DNA of 64,000 nt from Gordonia sp. 'Campus' (GTDB taxonomy: Bacteria; Actinomycetota; Actinomycetes; Mycobacteriales; Mycobacteriaceae), in the NCBI RefSeq assembly GCF_022206305.1, contig NZ_JAKOIW010000021.1, positions 1 through 64,000 on the forward strand, read 5' to 3'. Position 1 is the stretch's first letter, and each line of letters begins with the position of its first letter. A program made the position numbers and the translations under genes. The notes under the pieces were generated by a model, which was not told the origin of the DNA, made no database searches, and saw only the letters and a list, made by a program, of their open reading frames with translations. Below are positions 36,970-45,098 of this stretch, piece after piece.

Positions 36970-37184
36970 TCTCGTTCCAGGAGTAGCGCGGCCATCCACC
37001 CCCATGTCACACCCCAAGGTGATGACCCTGCGCGTTGTTGTCACTCGCCCACCTGTCTACCGAAGGCGCTGGTGCGGTGGCGGTCTCGATGTGCGTGTTG
37101 ACATTGCCTCCGTATACTCCAATACCGGGTCGCAAGGGCCACCGCGCCCTGCCGGTTCGGGCCGCACCCGCAAAACGCCACGAC

Positions 37185-37566
37185 GTATCGCCGGAATTGA
37201 TCCCGTCAGCGGACGGACCGATGAGCGGCGGCATGCGGCAAGCTCTCGATGGGCAGCGGCAGCTGATCGAGGCCCGTGTTGACGCGGTACTCGATACCGC
37301 CCGCGATGCCGGAGCGGCCTGGACGGGGCCCACTCAGTGAGCCGCCGCGCGACCCGCGCAAGACAGTGGCGTGACGAAGCCACGCCGACACCATCGCCGT
37401 CTACCGCGACCGGTGCAGCATCGCCGACGACACACCCCTTAGCCCCGCGCCGGAGAAGATCGACCGTGCCAGGGCTGAGGCCGCACTCCGGCAGCTCGCC
37501 GGCCAGCCCGAGCCACGCCGACAGCAACGACCACCCGCCCCGACCCGGCAAGGGCCGAGCCTGTGA
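37185..37566 (+). pseudogene. Conjugative relaxase remnant (C-terminal)
   Basis: A decayed piece in two frames. The first (37185 on) reads LIPSADGP and QRQLIEARVDAVLDTARDAG. The second, after a shift near 37322, reads LSEPPRDPRKTVA, a TGA at 37372, then HADTIAVYRDRCSI and ends at 37566. These phrases resemble the C-terminal region of actinobacterial MobF/TraA-type relaxases, where a YRDRW-like motif is common. The catalytic relaxase part is absent. It points to a plasmid or conjugative origin for part of the island. The family call is by pattern memory. Confidence 0.45.
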
Positions 37567-37917
37567 GAACACGCGGGCTGACGGCGGCTACGGCTGGTGC
37601 ATTTCCGTATACCGGAGCGGGCGTGTCGTCCCGGAACTGGGTAGCAATCGTGGTACGCATGAAGGTGACGACGTGTCCGCGTCGCCGTATCGGCGTCCCT
37701 TCCCAACGCCATCACGTTGAAGGACGCCCCTCATGCCCAGGAGTTTCAGCACTCTCACTCTCGGTACCTCGCACGCTAGCGGCAGCTCCCGAGGTCGCAG
37801 CGGAGACACGCCGAGTGACCGCACGGATAGGGGCATAGCGATCACACGGGGCTGTCGATACCAGCTCGTAGCGTGTCACCCGAACGCGTTGGGCGCACGA
37901 GCAGGCGGGGATGCTCT
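37567..37917. other. Island intergenic segment, no gene seen
   Basis: About 350 bases with no credible reading frame. It precedes the Pycsar-like operon and should hold its promoter, but no convincing -35/-10 pair is visible. AGGCGGGG lies 7 bases before the cyclase GTG. The sequence may contain further decayed element DNA. Confidence 0.5.
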
Positions 37918-38727
37918 GTGAGTGGCTACAGCAGGGCCCAGTTCGGCGCCACGGTGCGCAACGGCTTCTCGAACCGTCGCGACCGCGCCAACATCATCGA
38001 GCACGTCGCGCTCACAGCAAGCTCGGCGCTGGAAACCAAATCCCTCGGGCACCCGGACTTCGAGGACCTCCTGGTCGGCGCCAAGCGGACCGCCCCGATG
38101 GTCGCCGCCTTTCTTGACCTGACGAACTTCACCGGGCGCACATTCTGGGATGACCAGGAGGAGGCTGCCGACCTCGCCGACGCCGTGCTCTCCGGCTTCA
38201 TCGAAATCGTCAGCAACTTCGGCGGTCACCCTCTCGGGCTGCGCGGCGACGGACTATTTGTCGGGTTCAGCCCCGGCGACCCAGCCTTCACCGCCACCAT
38301 GGCGCTGAGCGCTTGCGCCTTCGCCCTCGATGCGGTCGAGCAGGAGGTCAACCCCTGGCTGGAACGACGCGGCATGGCCCGAGTGCAGGCCCGCGCGGGC
38401 CTCGACTTTGGAAGCATCACCTTCATCCGGACCGGCAACAGGTACAGCAATGAGATCAACCCGATCGGCTTCGCCGCCAACTTCGCCGCGAAGTGCGAGA
38501 AGGTGGCTGACTCCTGGGAGATCGTCGTTGGCGAAGGTCTCGCCGACCTCCTGCCGGACTACCGCTACTTCTCCGAGCACGAGCGGTCACCCAAGCGCTA
38601 CACGCGCGATTACCAGACCGAGTCCTACAAGTTCTTCCACTACCGCTGGCGCAACACCCTGCCGCACCTGCCCGGCGTGATCGAGACTCTCGGCGGCATC
38701 CCCACCTCGCAGATCCATAGCCGCTAG
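37918..38727 (+). CDS. pycC: Pycsar-type class III nucleotidyl cyclase
   Basis: A 269-residue single-domain class III cyclase. The first metal Asp is Asp67 in AAFLDLTNFTG; the second is Asp111 in LGLRGDGLFVGF. IGFAANFAAKCEKVADSW matches the later dimer/catalytic region. There is no sensor domain, as in the PycC proteins that make cCMP or cUMP on phage infection. Followed 9 bases later by an E2-like gene and then a membrane effector. GTG at 37918 was chosen for its position after AGGCGGGG; 15 more codons are open upstream. The base preference (C, U or purine) cannot be told by eye. Confidence 0.78.
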   Translation: MSGYSRAQFGATVRNGFSNRRDRANIIEHVALTASSALETKSLGHPDFEDLLVGAKRTAPMVAAFLDLTNFTGRTFWDDQEEAADLADAVLSGFIEIVSNFGGHPLGLRGDGLFVGFSPGDPAFTATMALSACAFALDAVEQEVNPWLERRGMARVQARAGLDFGSITFIRTGNRYSNEINPIGFAANFAAKCEKVADSWEIVVGEGLADLLPDYRYFSEHERSPKRYTRDYQTESYKFFHYRWRNTLPHLPGVIETLGGIPTSQIHSR

Positions 38728-38736
38728 GAGATCGAC

Positions 38737-39351
38737 ATGTCCATGCCCGCCCTGCTCAGCCACTTCGGCATCAACACCGCCCGGTTCGTCACCCAGACCG
38801 GCGAGATCGTCTTCGACGGCGTCACGAAAACTGTCAACGGCTTCACCCACGCCACCCTCGGAGTTGTCACCCCAGTCGCGAAGCACACCTTCCACGGCGG
38901 CGAGGACGAGCCCGACGACATCCCCGCTGGGCCCGCCGTGTGGTGGGATGACGAGACGCAGCTCGCCCGCCATATCGAGGCTATGGAGACCTCATTCCCG
39001 GACTTCGTGTACGTGGCACCCGACGATGACTCCGGCCCGTGTTGGGGCGGCACGATTGACACCCGTCGTGGCAAGTTCGACGTAGGCATCTTCCCGCGCC
39101 GCGACCAGGCGCTGCCTCGCGTTGTCGTCTTCAACCGCCGCCTCGGTGCGCAGGCGGGCCGCAAGTGGCAAGACTCGCCCCACCTGTACCTCAACGGGAA
39201 CCTGTGTATCGCTGACCGCAACGACTGGAAGCCCGCCGAGCATACCGTCGCGACCGTCGCGGCGTGGGCTGCGCACTGGCTGGCCGCGTACACCGAGTGG
39301 CGGATGAGCCGGCGTTGGCCCGTCGAGGGGGTGCATACCGTTGCTTCCTAG
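38737..39351 (+). CDS. E2-like (ubiquitin-conjugating-fold) protein in Pycsar operon
   Basis: A 204-residue protein. The C-terminal 120 residues follow the prokaryotic E2 pattern of type II CBASS: a WGGTI strand, LPRVVVFNRRLG, then PHLYLNGNLCIAD with candidate catalytic Cys157, and finally DWKPAEHTVATVAAWAAHWLAAYTEW. The N-terminal 75 residues are not recognised. AGGAG before the ATG is a good ribosome binding site. In CBASS, E2 or E1-E2 proteins attach the cyclase C-terminus to a target and prime it. Here the neighbour is a class III cyclase instead of a CD-NTase, and no E1 or JAB protease gene is present. The function is inference. Confidence 0.65.
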   Translation: MSMPALLSHFGINTARFVTQTGEIVFDGVTKTVNGFTHATLGVVTPVAKHTFHGGEDEPDDIPAGPAVWWDDETQLARHIEAMETSFPDFVYVAPDDDSGPCWGGTIDTRRGKFDVGIFPRRDQALPRVVVFNRRLGAQAGRKWQDSPHLYLNGNLCIADRNDWKPAEHTVATVAAWAAHWLAAYTEWRMSRRWPVEGVHTVAS

Positions 39352-39907
39352 CCGCTGGCGCAAGACGGCGCCGAAAGATGCGCCCGATGCTGATCATGCC
39401 GATGGCGCCTTCCAAGCCATGGACCAGATGGCAAACTGGGTCCGGTTTGCCGACACGAAGGCGACCATCCTCACCGCCGGACTCGGTGTCGTCCTGACCA
39501 TGCTGATGACGAACGCCGGCACGATCACGAGCGCCATCAAGACGGGCTGCCCAGCCGCCTACGTCGTAGGCACTCTCTCAGTCCTCTTGCTGATCGCCTT
39601 CGGGTACACCCTGTTCTGGCTAATCCGCGCCATCGGACCCCGGAGCAATGTCGCCTACAGCACGCTCAACCGGTTCGCCTGGCCCACGCTCACCAAGGCG
39701 ACTATCGACCAGTTGGCTGACCACATGAAGAAGGTCGACGTTCGCACCGACGCGTGGCAGCAGGTGCTCGACCTGTCCGTACTCGCGAACCGCAAGTTCG
39801 ATGCCTGCGGACGGGCGGTCAAGGGATTCGCGGTCCTTATCGTCCTCGGCGTGGCGACCGTGACACTCGCGGTCAGCTTCACCTCCTGGCCTGTCGCCGG
39901 TGGATGA
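39341..39907 (+). CDS. pycTM: Pycsar transmembrane effector (PycTM-like)
   Basis: A protein of up to 188 residues with a helical start, the phrase WVRFADTKATILTAGLGVVL that marks Pycsar TM effectors, and three membrane helices (about 41-57, 73-95, 161-181). A soluble helical part (about 105-158) lies between helices two and three. Such proteins respond to the cyclic pyrimidine nucleotide and damage the membrane. The TTG start overlaps the E2 gene by 11 bases; ATG at 39419 is an alternative that leaves the signature intact. Confidence 0.75.
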   Translation: MLPSRWRKTAPKDAPDADHADGAFQAMDQMANWVRFADTKATILTAGLGVVLTMLMTNAGTITSAIKTGCPAAYVVGTLSVLLLIAFGYTLFWLIRAIGPRSNVAYSTLNRFAWPTLTKATIDQLADHMKKVDVRTDAWQQVLDLSVLANRKFDACGRAVKGFAVLIVLGVATVTLAVSFTSWPVAGG

Positions 39908-39927
39908 ACTCGGCTTGTAGTCGAGCA

Positions 39928-42051
39928 TCAGTCTCTACTCGCTTCTGAAGACTGCTCCTCGGTCAGTGACCCCGGAGGAGGTGGGCTCACGCGGCCGGCC
40001 GCGAACATGCGTCGGTTTGCCCAGCTCAGGTCACGGATGTCGACGTCCTGAACAGGCTCGTGGTACCAGGGGTCGTCGCCCGCGGGCGCGAGCTGGTTGA
40101 ACGCTTCCTGATTGAAGTCCGGGGACAGCTTCCAGTCGGGCTTGGTCCCGAGGATGGTTTGGGCTGATACCAGACGCGAGGCGAGAGTTGAGAGGTCTGT
40201 TGCACCCGACTCCAGGAGTTCGTGGATGGGGGTCCGAAGCAGTTCCGGGCGATGGCCTAGAACGAAGTGGACCTGATATCCGACACCAGAACGGGTCTGC
40301 GCGTCATCACCCTGCTTCAGGTGATCCAGGAAGTTACTGGCAGAGTCGTTGACTAGCATGTCCGTTACCTCCTCGTACCAGGACGGTTTCTCGGACCGAT
40401 ACGCGTGGTCAATGCTGTTCGTCAGCCTCGTCCATGTTCGGATGCGGAGGGGTGGGCCATCGAGTTTCCAGATTACGGCTCGAACCGCCCCTGGGGACGC
40501 CGCCTTGTCCAGCCCGACGAGCAGCTCGCCAATCCAGCTGAGGAGCTGATCCTGGTCACTGAATGGCGCGTCATTATCGGAAGGTAGGTCATTAGCGATC
40601 CCGGCTAGAGCGTCAGCCAGTTTGATCCGGCCCGCGTCCGTGGCTGGCTGGTTCGTCGGGCTGAGGCACTTGCTTACTATTAGGCCTCGAATCTTGTCTG
40701 GCGTTCCGACAAAAAGGCGCACCAACGATGTAGCGTCTCCCGCCGCTGCGGTTGCGACTGCGGCCTCGACAGTGGCGTCGCTGACATCGTGGTCGAGGAT
40801 GCCCATTGCGAAGTATCGATCGAAATACTCCTCGTGCTGGACGCTCTGACGCCGACGGCTCCCGTGCACTGAGAGCTGCTTCTTCTGACGGACCTTCGGG
40901 AACAGCGAAACGAGCAGCTTGCGAGCGGTGCTCCGGCGCTCGGACGGGACGACGTCCAACAGCGGTTCGATGTCGAACGGCTCGTACTCGAACGACTTGG
41001 CTTCGGTTTTCAGTTCGCCGGTGTGACCGGAGACCAGCTCACTGCGGTACCGCGGTATTGAGTTGAACAGAGCCGGGAAACTGACTCGAATGAGAGTCAG
41101 TAATTGAACGTCCTCGTCATCGACCTCGTCCATAGGCAGAAGTGGGATGTGGTGCTGCAGCTGGGCAAGGTAGCGGTCGATCGCTCGCGGAGTCGTCAAC
41201 AGGTCGGTGAAACAGTCGACCAGTCCACTGAGCCGGCCGTCGTCCGCACCATCTTCAATTGTTTCTCGAGAGACGCGCGCGAGCCCAGTATTCAAACGCG
41301 AGATCTGCTGCTGCCGCAGCAACGGAGGCACAAAAAGGGGGTACTGGACGATCTTCTCCATAAACCGCTCCGCCGAACCGTCGTGGGGATTGACCGCACT
41401 CGATGCGATCATGCTCCGGTAAAGGGTCTCGTCGTCGTAGGCCAGCAGGTATTGAACGCCGTCGAACCTACCTAGTAAGCGAACAACCTTCAGGAGAATT
41501 AACAGTTCGTCCCCGTGAAGCCGATCGATATCGTCGACTACTACAAGAATCGGCTTCTTGAGTTCCCTCAGTTCCTCCGACGCCTTATTGAACGCCACTT
41601 GCCACGACGGTGACTTCGCCAAGGCCTCACCTGCGAGCCGGACGCCTTCGGCGGCCGCGCTTCCAGCGATGGGAATCAGGTTCGCAGCAGGTGCAGCGAC
41701 CGACGCTGTTACCGCGAGTGCCCGTCGGACCTGCTGACCCTTCTTCTTGGGAAGAGCTTCGGCAAGAGACGAGTAGAACTCAGCGAGCAGCCCGGGCACA
41801 TCACTCGTTGCCCAGGGAGTGAACCTAGCTGCGGCCCACTCGGGATGCTCTCTCTGCAGTTCTTCGACGATCATGTTCACCAGCGACGTCTTGCCGCTAC
41901 CCCAGGGTCCACTGAGGCCGAAGACTGCGCTCGACTCGAACGAGTGCGTCGTGTGGATCAGCTCCGCGGCCCGCCGTGCGTACGGCAGACGCCCGAGAGC
42001 GTCGTGCTCTCCCGTGCGGAGTGCCTCGTCTGTCCAAGTCGTAGCGGTCAT
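39928..42051 (-). CDS. KAP-family P-loop NTPase
   Basis: A 707-residue KAP NTPase. Walker A GLSGPWGSGKTS (about 46-57) and Walker B PILVVVDDIDRLHGDEL (about 168-184) flank a hydrophobic Ala-rich stretch (about 110-140) that may be membrane-inserted, as usual in the family. A typical sensor-like YLLAYDDETL follows. The C-terminal 350 residues are not recognised. KAP NTPases occur on mobile elements and in several antiphage systems. It is convergent with the Pycsar-like operon, 20 bases apart, and could be a separate defence gene. Confidence 0.8.
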   Translation of the reverse strand: MTATTWTDEALRTGEHDALGRLPYARRAAELIHTTHSFESSAVFGLSGPWGSGKTSLVNMIVEELQREHPEWAAARFTPWATSDVPGLLAEFYSSLAEALPKKKGQQVRRALAVTASVAAPAANLIPIAGSAAAEGVRLAGEALAKSPSWQVAFNKASEELRELKKPILVVVDDIDRLHGDELLILLKVVRLLGRFDGVQYLLAYDDETLYRSMIASSAVNPHDGSAERFMEKIVQYPLFVPPLLRQQQISRLNTGLARVSRETIEDGADDGRLSGLVDCFTDLLTTPRAIDRYLAQLQHHIPLLPMDEVDDEDVQLLTLIRVSFPALFNSIPRYRSELVSGHTGELKTEAKSFEYEPFDIEPLLDVVPSERRSTARKLLVSLFPKVRQKKQLSVHGSRRRQSVQHEEYFDRYFAMGILDHDVSDATVEAAVATAAAGDATSLVRLFVGTPDKIRGLIVSKCLSPTNQPATDAGRIKLADALAGIANDLPSDNDAPFSDQDQLLSWIGELLVGLDKAASPGAVRAVIWKLDGPPLRIRTWTRLTNSIDHAYRSEKPSWYEEVTDMLVNDSASNFLDHLKQGDDAQTRSGVGYQVHFVLGHRPELLRTPIHELLESGATDLSTLASRLVSAQTILGTKPDWKLSPDFNQEAFNQLAPAGDDPWYHEPVQDVDIRDLSWANRRMFAAGRVSPPPPGSLTEEQSSEASRD

Positions 42052-42392
42052 GTGCCAATTGTCCTCAGTCCGATGGGGCGATGTCCTTACCGTCGATGAC
42101 TTCGGTCGCGATGTAGGAGCTGACGTTCACAGGCAGGCGGTGGGACTCTCGAAGAGTGTGACGCCAGCTCCCGCACGGGCACCCCATCGCCGTAGCCGGT
42201 GGGCAGCTTAGCTCGATTGGAGATGCTCAAACGGGTTTGAGACTGACGCGAATTCTCACCCACGGGACCGCGCCCATCGGCGATCCGGGCACCCTGAGCG
42301 CGCGGCCGACGAGTCCGAGAACCCCGAGAAAGCAGAAGATCAGCGATCCAAGCGGCTTGTGGCGGTTGAGAAGCTGCTACGGAGGTCCACCC

Positions 42393-42432
42393 GACGAAGC
42401 CCGTTCCGACTCATGTCGGGACGGGCTTTGTC
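42393..42432 (+). terminator. Orphan terminator hairpin
   Basis: An 18-base stem, GACGAAGCCCGTTCCGAC (42393-42410) with GTCGGGACGGGCTTTGTC (42415-42432), closes a TCAT loop; two pairs are G-U when read on the plus strand. No plus-strand gene lies before it inside the island, so it probably belonged to a gene displaced by the insertion, or insulates the downstream gene. Confidence 0.7.
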
Positions 42433-42500
42433 GTCGTGTGGCCACAGCGCGGGTTCGGCTACCGACCGTCCCGGCGCGCGATCTCGGGTCCCACCACCCT

Positions 42501-42527
42501 CGGTATTTGTACCGATGACAGCTGTCA
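42501..42527. promoter_or_regulatory. Palindromes upstream of the HDAC-like gene
   Basis: CGGTATTTGTACCG (42501-42514, 5-base arms) is followed closely by the perfect 12-mer TGACAGCTGTCA (42516-42527). Both lie 55-80 bases before the GTG start. They look like operator sites for one or two regulators. The LuxR-type gene that is convergent with this operon is one candidate. Confidence 0.45.
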
Positions 42528-42582
42528 CCCCTCCGATGATGCTGTGTTCACCGACACACAGGTTCGGACGGAAGGAACGATC

Positions 42583-43701
42583 GTGGCAACGACAACCGGA
42601 TACATTTGGAACACGCTCTACGGGTGGGCGGACACGGGCAGCGGCGGCGTCTTCCCGCCCAGCGTCGACGCACTGACCCAGCCCATCGCGCATCACGTCG
42701 CACACCCCGACACCAAGAGGCGGCTCCACGAGTTGATCACTGCCTCCGGATTGATCAACTCGCTGCGACAGCTCGAGCCGCCGCCCGCGACCCGCGAGGA
42801 TGTCCTCCGTGTCCATGACGCCGCCCACTACGACCGCATCGTCACCGAGAGCGCCCTACCCAAGGGCGGCGACGCCGGTGACGGGGTGTCGCCGTTCGGC
42901 AACGGTGGGCACCACATCGCGCTGCTCGCGGCCGGAGGCGCGATCGAGGCCGTTCGCGCGGTGGCCGACGGCACCGTGAGCAACGCCTACGCACTGATCA
43001 ATCCTCCGGGGCACCACGCCGAGCGCGCCACCGGCCGCGGGTTCTGCATCTTCAACAACGGCGCGATCGCCGCAGCTCATGCCCTCGACGTGCTCGGGAT
43101 GCAGCGGGTGGCGATCGTCGACTGGGATGTCCATCACGGCAACGGCGCCCAGGACATCTTCCGCGAGTCGTCGAAGGTGCTGAACATCTCAGTGCACCAG
43201 GATCGCTGCTTCCCGTCCGACTCGGGGTTCCGCGACGAGCGGGGTTCCGGCGACGGGTTCGGCTACACGCTCAACGTCCCATTGCCTCCCGGCGGCGGAA
43301 GTGGCGCATACGAATACGCCTTCGACGCGGTGGTCCTGCCCGCACTGCGTGCGTATCGCCCCGATCTCATCATCGTGGCGAGCGGATTCGACGCCTCCAT
43401 GATGGACCCCCTGGCGCGGATGATGTTGCGCGCAGACGGATTCCGATCGCTGGCCCGCAAGATCATCGACGTGGCCGATGAGGTGGCCGGCGGCCGACTC
43501 GTCTGCCTCCAAGAAGGCGGCTACAGCCCGTACTACGTTCCGTTCTGCGGGCTGGCGGTGGTCGAGGAGCTCGCCGGGGTCTCGACCGGAACAGCCGATG
43601 CGTTCGCGCCGATCCTGGGGCCCATGGGAGGTGACGACCTGCTCGCCCACGAGCGTGAGGCGGTCGACGCGGCGAAGGAACTGTTGGCGGACATCACCTA
43701 G
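42583..43701 (+). CDS. Class II histone-deacetylase-like amidohydrolase
   Basis: A 372-residue zinc amidohydrolase of the HDAC/acetylpolyamine amidohydrolase superfamily. Zn and charge-relay motifs are NPPGHHAE (double His), DWDVHHGNGAQD and GFDASMMDP; the C-terminal EGGYSP loop is also conserved. It probably removes acyl groups from polyamines or other amines. GTG follows GGAAGGA. The upstream palindromes suggest control. Its stop overlaps the convergent LuxR gene by a few bases. Confidence 0.9.
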   Translation: MATTTGYIWNTLYGWADTGSGGVFPPSVDALTQPIAHHVAHPDTKRRLHELITASGLINSLRQLEPPPATREDVLRVHDAAHYDRIVTESALPKGGDAGDGVSPFGNGGHHIALLAAGGAIEAVRAVADGTVSNAYALINPPGHHAERATGRGFCIFNNGAIAAAHALDVLGMQRVAIVDWDVHHGNGAQDIFRESSKVLNISVHQDRCFPSDSGFRDERGSGDGFGYTLNVPLPPGGGSGAYEYAFDAVVLPALRAYRPDLIIVASGFDASMMDPLARMMLRADGFRSLARKIIDVADEVAGGRLVCLQEGGYSPYYVPFCGLAVVEELAGVSTGTADAFAPILGPMGGDDLLAHEREAVDAAKELLADIT

Positions 43702-44737
43702 GGAACGAGTCGCGGTAGATCCGTGCCAACTCGGCGACGGGCGCTGTCGCGGGGCCGGGGACGACGGTCGCGGTCGCCGTCGCCCTGGCCGCCGCCTCGG
43801 TCCGTCGGTTCACCCCGAGCTTGCGTCGGATGTTCACCATGTGCGTGTGCACCGTCCGCGGACTCAGATTCAGTCCCGCGGCGATCGCCGCGTCGGTGCG
43901 TCCCACCACCAGCCCGCTGAGTACCCGCACCTCCTGTCGACTCAGGTGCCACACCTGCTCGGAGGTCATCGGCCGCGCGGTCAGCCTGATGTCACCGAAA
44001 TCCCCCAGGCGCGAGAGCGTCACCCGGTACCACGCGCCCCGGTGCCACCACAGGTGTCGGAGTTCATCGGCGGTGCAGGTGACGAAGTCGTCCACGACGC
44101 GGGCGAAAGGGTCGTCGGCGACGAACGGCACGTCCACCGGACCGGCCGGGAGGAACTGCGAACCCTGGCGGAGATAGACGGTGGACGAGGTGGGTGCGAC
44201 CGGATCCGCGGCGCCGGCCGGGAGCGTGGTCGGCGGGGTTCGTCGAACGGTCCCGGCCGCCTGGTCCGGTCGTAGGACCAGCGCCAACAAGCCCGACAGG
44301 TCGCGGGCCAGGGCGCGTTGGGGCGCAGCGAAGGCATCGGGGCGTCGAGCGGAGAAATGCGCGAGGCCCAGGTAGTCGCCGCCGTCGAACAACTCGACCG
44401 TCATCCCGTCCACGAAGCCCTCTGCTCGCAGATACTGCTCGAACAACACCGTGCGGGTGAACTCTTCGCGGACCGCGCCGCCGACATCACTGATCGACAG
44501 CGGCAGTCCGTCTCCGGGGCTGAGCCGGCTGGTGAACCCGATCTCGTAATCCCGCGGGAACAGATGCTGAAGGGCCCAGGCCGAACCCGAGGTGTACCCC
44601 ACCTGCGAGACGATGCGAGAGCGGGCGCCCCTCGGCTGATGGACGAGCAGCGCGGCGTCGAAGCGCACATGCCCCTGGAGCAGCTGCACTGCCCGCGTCA
44701 ACTGACCCTGCGTCAGATCGGTTGCCGGATCGCCCAT
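43694..44737 (-). CDS. LuxR-family transcriptional regulator with GAF-like sensor
   Basis: A 347-residue regulator. The N-terminal 170 residues look like a GAF/PAS sensor (HVRFDAALLVHQPRGARSRIVSQVGY). The C-terminal helix-turn-helix is LSRQEVRVLSGLVVGRTDAAIAAGLNLSPRTVHTHMVNIRRKLGV. There is no receiver domain, so it probably binds a ligand. It is convergent with the HDAC-like gene, with an 8-base overlap of the ends. The ATG at 44737 was chosen where the sensor begins; the open frame goes 61 codons further. Confidence 0.82.
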   Translation of the reverse strand: MGDPATDLTQGQLTRAVQLLQGHVRFDAALLVHQPRGARSRIVSQVGYTSGSAWALQHLFPRDYEIGFTSRLSPGDGLPLSISDVGGAVREEFTRTVLFEQYLRAEGFVDGMTVELFDGGDYLGLAHFSARRPDAFAAPQRALARDLSGLLALVLRPDQAAGTVRRTPPTTLPAGAADPVAPTSSTVYLRQGSQFLPAGPVDVPFVADDPFARVVDDFVTCTADELRHLWWHRGAWYRVTLSRLGDFGDIRLTARPMTSEQVWHLSRQEVRVLSGLVVGRTDAAIAAGLNLSPRTVHTHMVNIRRKLGVNRRTEAAARATATATVVPGPATAPVAELARIYRDSFPR

Positions 44738-44798
44738 TTCGCCAGTGTAGAGGCGGCCGGCGCAGGCCGCTGCAGGTTTGTCACCCCGGTGACGTCGG

Positions 44799-45098
44799 TC
44801 AGTCCCGCCCGATACCCACCGGCATGGGCAGGATCTCGACGCGCGCAAGACCCGAGGTGACAGCCGGGTCGGCGGCGCTGATCGCGCGGACCGCCTCTTC
44901 GGAGTCGGCGCGCACCACACCGAGACCCCAGTTCCCGGCCGGATCGACGACGGGGCCGAAGATCACCGCCGTCCCGTCGTCGAGCAGTCCTGACCAGTAG
45001 GCGCTGTGTTGCCCCATGATGGCGGCCTCGTCGTCATCCATGTCGCCGGGACCGAAAGTAGGCCGTGGCGGCACGAGTTTGTACACGAAATGGGTCAT
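44799..45098 (-). CDS. YciI-family protein
   Basis: A 99-residue YCII-related protein (dimeric alpha-beta barrel). HFVYKLVPPRPTF, MGQHSAYWSGLLDDGTAVIFGPV and the putative active-site pair His-Asp fit the family. The role is unknown; the fold is common in small dehydratase-like and redox-associated proteins. It is third in an ArsR - SRPBCC - YciI operon, its start overlapping the SRPBCC stop by ATGA. Confidence 0.87.
   Translation of the reverse strand: MTHFVYKLVPPRPTFGPGDMDDDEAAIMGQHSAYWSGLLDDGTAVIFGPVVDPAGNWGLGVVRADSEEAVRAISAADPAVTSGLARVEILPMPVGIGRD

Larger units (their letters stand above)
42052..42582. other. Island right edge and HDAC promoter region
   Basis: About 530 bases with no convincing gene. 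It probably contains the junction between island and chromosome. The first 200 bases are promoter-side DNA of the KAP gene. A strong hairpin at 42393-42432 and palindromes at 42501-42527 are listed separately. No clear copy of the tRNA-Ala 3' end was found that would mark the right attachment site. Confidence 0.5.

Noticed and set aside
37918-39907. Type II CBASS operon
   Set aside because: The E2-like gene suggests it, but the synthase has class III cyclase motifs (LDLTNF, RGDG) and no CD-NTase GS...DxD motif.
34067-42582. Direct repeat of the tRNA-Ala 3' end marking the right end of the island
   Set aside because: The best match by eye is CTTAGCTC near 42208-42215, only 8 bases and outside a T-arm context, which is expected by chance.
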